NCBI RefSeq assembly: GCF_010500965.1
Contig: NZ_QVMI01000014.1
Span: 40,325-104,324 of the forward strand
DNA length: 64,000 nucleotides
Origin: Bacteroides sp. 51
GTDB lineage: Bacteria; Bacteroidota; Bacteroidia; Bacteroidales; Bacteroidaceae
Reading direction: 5' to 3'
Shown here: positions 59,978 through 64,000 of the stretch, piece after piece
How positions within the stretch are numbered: the first letter of the stretch is position 1
How the letters are laid out: every line of letters begins with the position of its first letter
Position numbers and translations under genes: made by a program
The notes under the pieces: generated by a model
Databases searched by the model: none
What the model saw: the letters and a program-made list of their open reading frames with translations, nothing else
What the model was told of the DNA's origin: nothing

Positions 59978-62900
59978 TTATTCACGATTACTGTAGGGGC
60001 GGTTCGTGAAATCCGTCCGCAGGAAAACTGGGTGCAGCGCCTCGCTGCCCTCGCCGGCGTACCACAAATATCCTTCGATATTTTGATATCCCATGCGGGT
60101 GAGCAGGTTCATATACTGTTGTACTTGTCGTTCGTACCGTTTATCTTCCTTTCCGAACTTGAAGTCTACAATGATTACACGCTCATTGTTCATCATTACG
60201 CGGTCCGGGCGCCGGAGCTGTGTTCTTCCATTCTCTTTGTAGATAATGGCACATTCATTAAATAGTCTCCACTCGCCGGAATACCATTCTTTGATTTGTG
60301 GATTGGCAAATGCTTTAGTCGTTACGGCACGAACTTCTTCTTCCATTTCCTTATCTCCGATGATGCCTTCGAATATTAGTTGCTCGATGGCCGGTTCGAT
60401 ATCTGCCTCTGTCTGAATGGCAGAGAACAGGGTGTGCAACAAGCTACCCCTATCAATTAACCGGTGATACGAATCTTCTTCTGCTATTCCACGAATAAAG
60501 TCTGCCGAGCGGTTAGATTGGCGAAATTTAATATCATGCCTTGCCGACTTCATCTTTACAGGTAGCTTTTCGGGCTTTTGCAGTAGCTTATTGGTGACAG
60601 TTTTTTCGTCTTCAGCTTTGGAAGAACATAACTCCCCTTGCTCAAAAGGTTCGTCTTCATCCCACTGCATACCTGCTTTCTGGGCTACACGGGGTAGTGC
60701 ATTGGATAGCAGTTCGGACATTGTTCCTTTTTGTCCCTTTTTACTCCACACAATAAGGTTCTTTCCCGCCCGGGTGAAGGCTACGTATAACAGATTAAGA
60801 TTGTCTACCCAAAGTTGTAACCGTTCATGCAGATAATCATCCCGGTAAACGGACTCTGCCATTAACGAAGAGTAGTTGATGGGAACGATATCAATATGGT
60901 CATAAGGCGCTTTGGTTGGACTGCACCATACAAGTTGATTATAAGTTTCGTTTTCCAGCTTCCAGTCGCAGAAAGGAATAAGTACGGTATGGAATTCCAA
61001 TCCTTTGGATTTGTGGATAGAAAAGATGCGAATACCTTCTATCTCGCCACCCGGTATGGTTTTCCGGCAAAGGGTTTTATCCCAGAATTCAATGAAGCTG
61101 TCAAGGTCGGACGAATGTTTTTGCAGATAATCGAGCACTGCATCAAAGAAAGCAAAAAGGTAAGCGTCCTGATTTTCAATCTTTTCCAGTTGGAAGATAT
61201 CGAACAACTCTTCCAATAATTCATATAACGGCATTAACCGTAAATTATTAATCTCATTAACAAATCGTTCCGGTAGCAGCTCTGATTGGGGTGCGACAAG
61301 GAAATTCGGCCCCGGCACCTTGCCGGTTAACTGTGCCAGCGAGATGCTATCTGTTGTATCTGATAGAAAACGCAATGCATCTATCATTATGCAAATAGCT
61401 AGCGAGGCATCCAGACGGAAGGCTTCATCGGATACGATTTTGCATTTCAGTTCTTTGTCGAAATAATCGGCTATCCGGGGGATATTTTTATTTTTGCGTA
61501 CCAGAATGGCTATGTCATTTTGATTCACACCCGATTCGAGCAAGCGCGTAACTTCCTCACCCATGCCGATCAGGGTTTGCCCGGTATAGTCATATTCTTC
61601 ATCCGGTTCCAGGAAGGATACTTTGACATACCCTTTGGCTTGTGTGCGGGGAGACTCCTGTACAACATCCTGATAGGCTTTAATAAGTGATTCGCACGAG
61701 CTTCCCAGTTCATCAAAGTGCACAGAGTCAAGGTAGTCGACTGCTTGTGTAAAGAGCTCGTTATTGAAATTGATTATGTTTGATTCACTACGGCGATTGG
61801 TGTTGAGTGTGCGTGCATCAATCGGAAAGTTACCAATGGTATCGTTCAAACTGTTCAGGATTCCCCAATCTCCATTTCGCCAGCGATAGATGGATTGCTT
61901 TACATCGCCTACAATTAAGCTGCTGGCTCCTTGCGAGAGTCCTTCGAGCAGAAGAAGTTTGAAGTTGCCCCACTGCATGCGGCTTGTATCCTGAAATTCG
62001 TCAATCATCACATTGCGGATGTTGGTGCCGATTTTTTCAAAGATAAAAGAGGAGTCGCCATCGCCGATAAGGCGGTGCAACAGGGCGTTTGTATCGGACA
62101 GGAGGAAGCGGTTGTTTTCTTTGTTCAACTCACGTACTTCATCGTCAATATTGGCTAGAAGTTGCAGTTTGCTGAGATGCTGCATGGATAGCCGGCAACT
62201 GTTGACTGTTTCATTGCTTTTGACTCTTGCTCTTTCAGAGTCTTTAAGCAACGGTATCAGGGTAGATGATGCCAGCGAAAGTATGGTGTTATAGTCCTGC
62301 GAGGTTTTAGTGGCCCAGTTCTTTGGATCGTCCAGGCATTTCTCTACCGTTGTGTTCCGGATGTCGTTGGTGAGTTTTCCTTCTTTTATTTTCCGGAAAT
62401 AACTTCCAATTCCCCGCGAACCGTTTTTAAGGTCTTCGGGCGACAGATTATAAGCCTCCAGTTCTTCCTCGAATATATCTGCAAATTCGGCCATTTGTTC
62501 GAGGGAGATTTTTATCATGCTTTCCAGTTCCTTGCGGTATGTTGCAATGGTATTCGGATCTTTGAGGCGTTGGCGCAGGTTGCTTCCTTTTTCGATATAA
62601 CCTTCATCGAAGATGTTACGGCCGAAACGTTTAATCTCGTCCGATACATTCCAGCGCTTGTCATTGGCTATGCGTTCGTTGATGTAGTCGAGTAGCCAGG
62701 CCAGAGTAGGAGAGGTGGGCGTTAGTTTCTCGATCATCGAATCGACCGCCTCGCTCAATACCTCTTCATTATTTAGTTCGACATTCAGATTGGGGCTGAG
62801 TTCCAGTTCTCGGGCAAGGTTGCGCATGACGGACTGGAAAAAAGAGTCGATTGTTTCTACCCGGAAGCGGCTGTAATCGTGGATCATATTGGTTAAGGCT

Positions 62901-63175
62901 TCTCCGGCTCTTTTGCGAATCTCTTCTTTGGGAAATCCGGTATCCTCCTGCACGCGGTCCAGGTAAATTTCCGATCCTGCATCACCTGTACTTATTCCGT
63001 ATAGCTGACTCAGAATACGTTCTTTCATTTCCGCGGTAGCCTTGTTGGTAAAGGTTACAGCAAGTATCCGGCGGTAGGCCCGTGGGTTTTGTATCAGGTG
63101 TTTTATGTATTCTATCGCTAGGGTGAAGGTCTTGCCCGATCCGGCGGAGGCCTTATATATAAGGAGTTGTCCCAT
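59978..63175 (-). CDS. AddA-type UvrD helicase-nuclease (RecB-like)
   Basis: A 1065-residue SF1A helicase with a nuclease end. Walker A is YKASAGSGKTFTLA (8-20; K15), the Q/motif Ia region is VTFTNKATAEMKERI, Walker B MIDEFQDTSRMQW, motif III VGDVKQSIYRWR, V/VI IHKSKGLEFHTVLI and VAFTRAGKNL. The C-terminal nuclease has RRPDRVMMNNERVIIVDFKFG (about 1005-1025). It processes DNA ends for RecA loading. Its last ten codons (FTNRPYSNRE) come from a palindrome-type repeat (59992-60010) that also supplies the stop region. It leads the unit with addB-like. Confidence 0.88.
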   Translation of the reverse strand: MGQLLIYKASAGSGKTFTLAIEYIKHLIQNPRAYRRILAVTFTNKATAEMKERILSQLYGISTGDAGSEIYLDRVQEDTGFPKEEIRKRAGEALTNMIHDYSRFRVETIDSFFQSVMRNLARELELSPNLNVELNNEEVLSEAVDSMIEKLTPTSPTLAWLLDYINERIANDKRWNVSDEIKRFGRNIFDEGYIEKGSNLRQRLKDPNTIATYRKELESMIKISLEQMAEFADIFEEELEAYNLSPEDLKNGSRGIGSYFRKIKEGKLTNDIRNTTVEKCLDDPKNWATKTSQDYNTILSLASSTLIPLLKDSERARVKSNETVNSCRLSMQHLSKLQLLANIDDEVRELNKENNRFLLSDTNALLHRLIGDGDSSFIFEKIGTNIRNVMIDEFQDTSRMQWGNFKLLLLEGLSQGASSLIVGDVKQSIYRWRNGDWGILNSLNDTIGNFPIDARTLNTNRRSESNIINFNNELFTQAVDYLDSVHFDELGSSCESLIKAYQDVVQESPRTQAKGYVKVSFLEPDEEYDYTGQTLIGMGEEVTRLLESGVNQNDIAILVRKNKNIPRIADYFDKELKCKIVSDEAFRLDASLAICIMIDALRFLSDTTDSISLAQLTGKVPGPNFLVAPQSELLPERFVNEINNLRLMPLYELLEELFDIFQLEKIENQDAYLFAFFDAVLDYLQKHSSDLDSFIEFWDKTLCRKTIPGGEIEGIRIFSIHKSKGLEFHTVLIPFCDWKLENETYNQLVWCSPTKAPYDHIDIVPINYSSLMAESVYRDDYLHERLQLWVDNLNLLYVAFTRAGKNLIVWSKKGQKGTMSELLSNALPRVAQKAGMQWDEDEPFEQGELCSSKAEDEKTVTNKLLQKPEKLPVKMKSARHDIKFRQSNRSADFIRGIAEEDSYHRLIDRGSLLHTLFSAIQTEADIEPAIEQLIFEGIIGDKEMEEEVRAVTTKAFANPQIKEWYSGEWRLFNECAIIYKENGRTQLRRPDRVMMNNERVIIVDFKFGKEDKRYERQVQQYMNLLTRMGYQNIEGYLWYAGEGSEALHPVFLRTDFTNRPYSNRE
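59992..60010. repeat. Half paired-palindrome element (TGTAGGGGCGGTTCGTGAA) within the addA-like 3' end
   Basis: Matches the outer half of elements A-C (TGTAGGGGCGGTTCG(C/T)GAA) on the plus strand. On the minus strand it codes the end of the AddA-like protein. Its partner half is absent. Confidence 0.75.
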
Positions 63176-63203
63176 GGTCTGTTTTTAATGCATATTTAAA
63201 CTA

Positions 63204-63211
63204 CAAACTTA
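63204..63211 (-). promoter_or_regulatory. -7 box TAAGTTTG for the addA-like unit
   Basis: Minus strand TTTTTATGTAAGTTTG (63204-63219) is shared exactly with the GNAT-YoaP promoter at 16735-16750. It lies 28 nt before the ATG at 63175. Confidence 0.55.
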
Positions 63212-63331
63212 CATAAAAATAGCGATTTTATAAGCGAGTCGAATATAAATAAAGTATGCATATAGGGCTATCGTGCTTAAATTGTGTATAAATGTGCGGT
63301 TTTAATGAATAATACATTCGTTTTCATAGTA

Positions 63332-63339
63332 TACCTTTG
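63332..63339 (+). promoter_or_regulatory. -7 box TACCTTTG before the predicted small RNA
   Basis: TACCTTTG fits TAnnTTTG and directly precedes the first hairpin at 63341. No strong -33 match. Confidence 0.5.
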
Positions 63340-63340
63340 C

Positions 63341-63497
63341 AGTCTATGAAAATAGACTCCACTAAATGAAACTTCTGCCCCCTATGGGCAGATTGTTGTC
63401 GTGTTAGCATAGTGAACATTCATGATGTGAAATCACAATGTTCATAGTTGTTTTGTTGCTCCCCAGAGAATCAAGCGTGATTTTCTGGGGATTTTTT
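63341..63497 (+). ncRNA. Putative structured small RNA, about 155 nt, with terminator
   Basis: Four hairpins in a row without an ORF: AGTCTAT-GAAA-ATAGACT (63341-63358), CTGCCC-CCTAT-GGGCAG (63375-63391), a two-tier stem TGAACATT/AATGTTCA (63413-63444) with an inner GTG-AAAT-CAC, and a strong terminator (63461-63490 then ATTTTTTG). A -7 box precedes it. It resembles no RNA family I can name, so it could be a free small RNA or an attenuated leader. There is no downstream gene before 63774 on this strand. Confidence 0.55.
63461..63497 (+). terminator. Rho-independent terminator of the predicted small RNA
   Basis: 13-bp stem CCCCAGAGAATCA/TGATTTTCTGGGG with one G-U pair, AGCG loop, then ATTTTTTG. 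Confidence 0.9.
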
Positions 63498-63529
63498 GTG
63501 TGGCCGGAGGTAGATAAAAAAAGGTCGGT

Positions 63530-63607
63530 GCCATCCCATTGGTTTGCCCTAGGCATCCCATTGGTATGCCCTAGCCATTCCACAGGTTTGCCCTAGGCAT
63601 CTCAACC
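63530..63607. repeat. Tandem 22-bp units (3.5 copies) with CCATTGGTTTGCCCTA core
   Basis: Units at 63530-63551, 63552-63573, 63574-63595 and a partial one at 63596-63607 are each 22 bp. They share G(G/C)CAT(C/T)CCA...GGT(T/A)TGCCCTA. Neighbouring ends make GGCAT/ATGCC pairs, so a folded structure is possible. The array lies after the small RNA terminator and 166 bp before the HTH gene start. Confidence 0.85.
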
Positions 63608-63701
63608 TTAAGATTTAGCCTTGCCTTCCATTATGAAGAAGTAAACAATATATTTGTACAATATAGAAACTGTTTTCCAGATAATATGATTTGTTCCCTT
63701 G

Positions 63702-63709
63702 TATCTTTG
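63702..63709 (+). promoter_or_regulatory. -7 box TATCTTTG before the terminal HTH gene
   Basis: TATCTTTG matches the consensus, 64 nt upstream of the ATG at 63774. The -33 region is not clear. Confidence 0.45.
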
Positions 63710-63773
63710 TTATTCTATTTATTAGAACAAACTGTTATTATTAACTTATCATTAATTTACCAAATCATTCATT

Positions 63774-64000
63774 ATGAAGAAAAACTTTTCAGAATCACGT
63801 CGTTTAAAAACGTCCATGTCCCTTCTTTTGCTTCGCATACGCGAAAGAGACACCTTATTGAAGAGAAGCCGGGTGGCGGAAGCCACAGGCATGTCCCAGC
63901 GCACCATAGGCAATATGGAGAATCGCCAGAAGACCTCCGGGAAGCTTCTCCTGCGTATATTCCACTATTACATTTACCTTAACCTTGTCACTCCCGCCGA
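63774..64000 (+). CDS. Helix-turn-helix protein, N-terminal part (runs off window)
   Basis: Starts ATG at 63774 and stays open for 75 codons to the window end. It opens MKKNFSESRRLKTSMSLLLL and then has the helix-turn-helix-like RVAEATGMSQRTIGNMENRQ (about residues 33-52), which fits Cro/XRE- or KOR-type DNA-binding domains. The rest, RIFHYYIYLNLVTPA, lies beyond the helix-turn-helix. Its full domain content is unknown because it is cut at 64000. It is preceded by a repeat array and a possible -7 box. Confidence 0.6.
   Translation, partial: MKKNFSESRRLKTSMSLLLLRIRERDTLLKRSRVAEATGMSQRTIGNMENRQKTSGKLLLRIFHYYIYLNLVTPA

Overview
The window reads as chromosome of a Bacteroidales bacterium of the Bacteroides/Parabacteroides type; the genus cannot be fixed from this sequence alone. 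The reasons are: Bacteroidetes-style promoters (TAnnTTTG -7 boxes, some with TTG or TTTG 19-20 nt upstream) with few Shine-Dalgarno sites; a SusC/SusD pair beside a hybrid two-component regulator; GH97, GH95 and GH36 enzymes; a DUF3078 outer-membrane protein; an HU-HIG DNA-binding protein; and a split-order ATP synthase operon (atpD-atpC-atpI-like-atpB-atpE-atpF-atpH-atpA-atpG). I saw no rRNA, tRNA, CRISPR array or insertion sequence.

Layout. 0-5.5 kb: a clipped polysaccharide flippase (minus strand), a DEAD-box helicase, then the serine module serC-serA-DUF1015, closed by a strong terminator. 5.6-13.3 kb: the F1Fo ATP synthase operon. 13.3-15.9 kb: a Pif1-like helicase with an HRDC domain and a small DedA/YqaA-type membrane protein. 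15.9-23 kb: a GNAT-YoaP protein, an AraC regulator with a YqhD-type alcohol dehydrogenase, a methyltransferase-RsgA pair, an HU-like protein, RarD and a small secreted remnant. 23.3-33.8 kb: a GH97 enzyme with a membrane acyltransferase, then a mixed set of membrane, hydrolase and oxidoreductase genes ending with an inositol-monophosphatase-like gene. 34.4-54.3 kb: a polysaccharide utilisation locus (PUL) with GH95, hybrid two-component regulator, clan GH-D lipoprotein, SusC, SusD, aldose 1-epimerase, sialate O-acetylesterase-like SGNH hydrolase and GH36. 54.9-57 kb: UDP-glucuronate decarboxylase and a response-regulator/histidine-kinase hybrid. 57-63.2 kb: an AddB/AddA-type recombination helicase-nuclease pair on the minus strand. 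63.3-64 kb: a likely structured small RNA, a repeat array and the start of a helix-turn-helix gene that runs off the end.

How the PUL probably works: SusC/SusD capture and import oligosaccharides. The exported GH95, clan GH-D, GH36 and esterase enzymes remove alpha-fucose (or alpha-L-galactose), alpha-galactose and O-acetyl groups. Cytoplasmic GalM prepares released sugar, and the one-protein membrane sensor switches the locus on. The combination suits fucosylated, galactosylated and acetylated host or plant glycans, but the true substrate is unknown.

The most unusual content is between genes. Three intergenic regions carry arrays with a period of about 22 bp whose sequences are unrelated to each other (21358-21423, 48633-48721, 63530-63607), each 110-170 bp upstream of a start codon. 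Several further repeat families form long hairpins: a paired GGGGCGGTTCGCGAACC palindrome at three PUL gene junctions, with a broken copy coding the C-terminus of AddA; an ACGCAGATTA-unit hairpin at two loci; an ACAGAGAC-type hairpin; AT-rich AATTTTGAATT blocks; and a repeat-filled 296-bp gap inside the ATP synthase operon.
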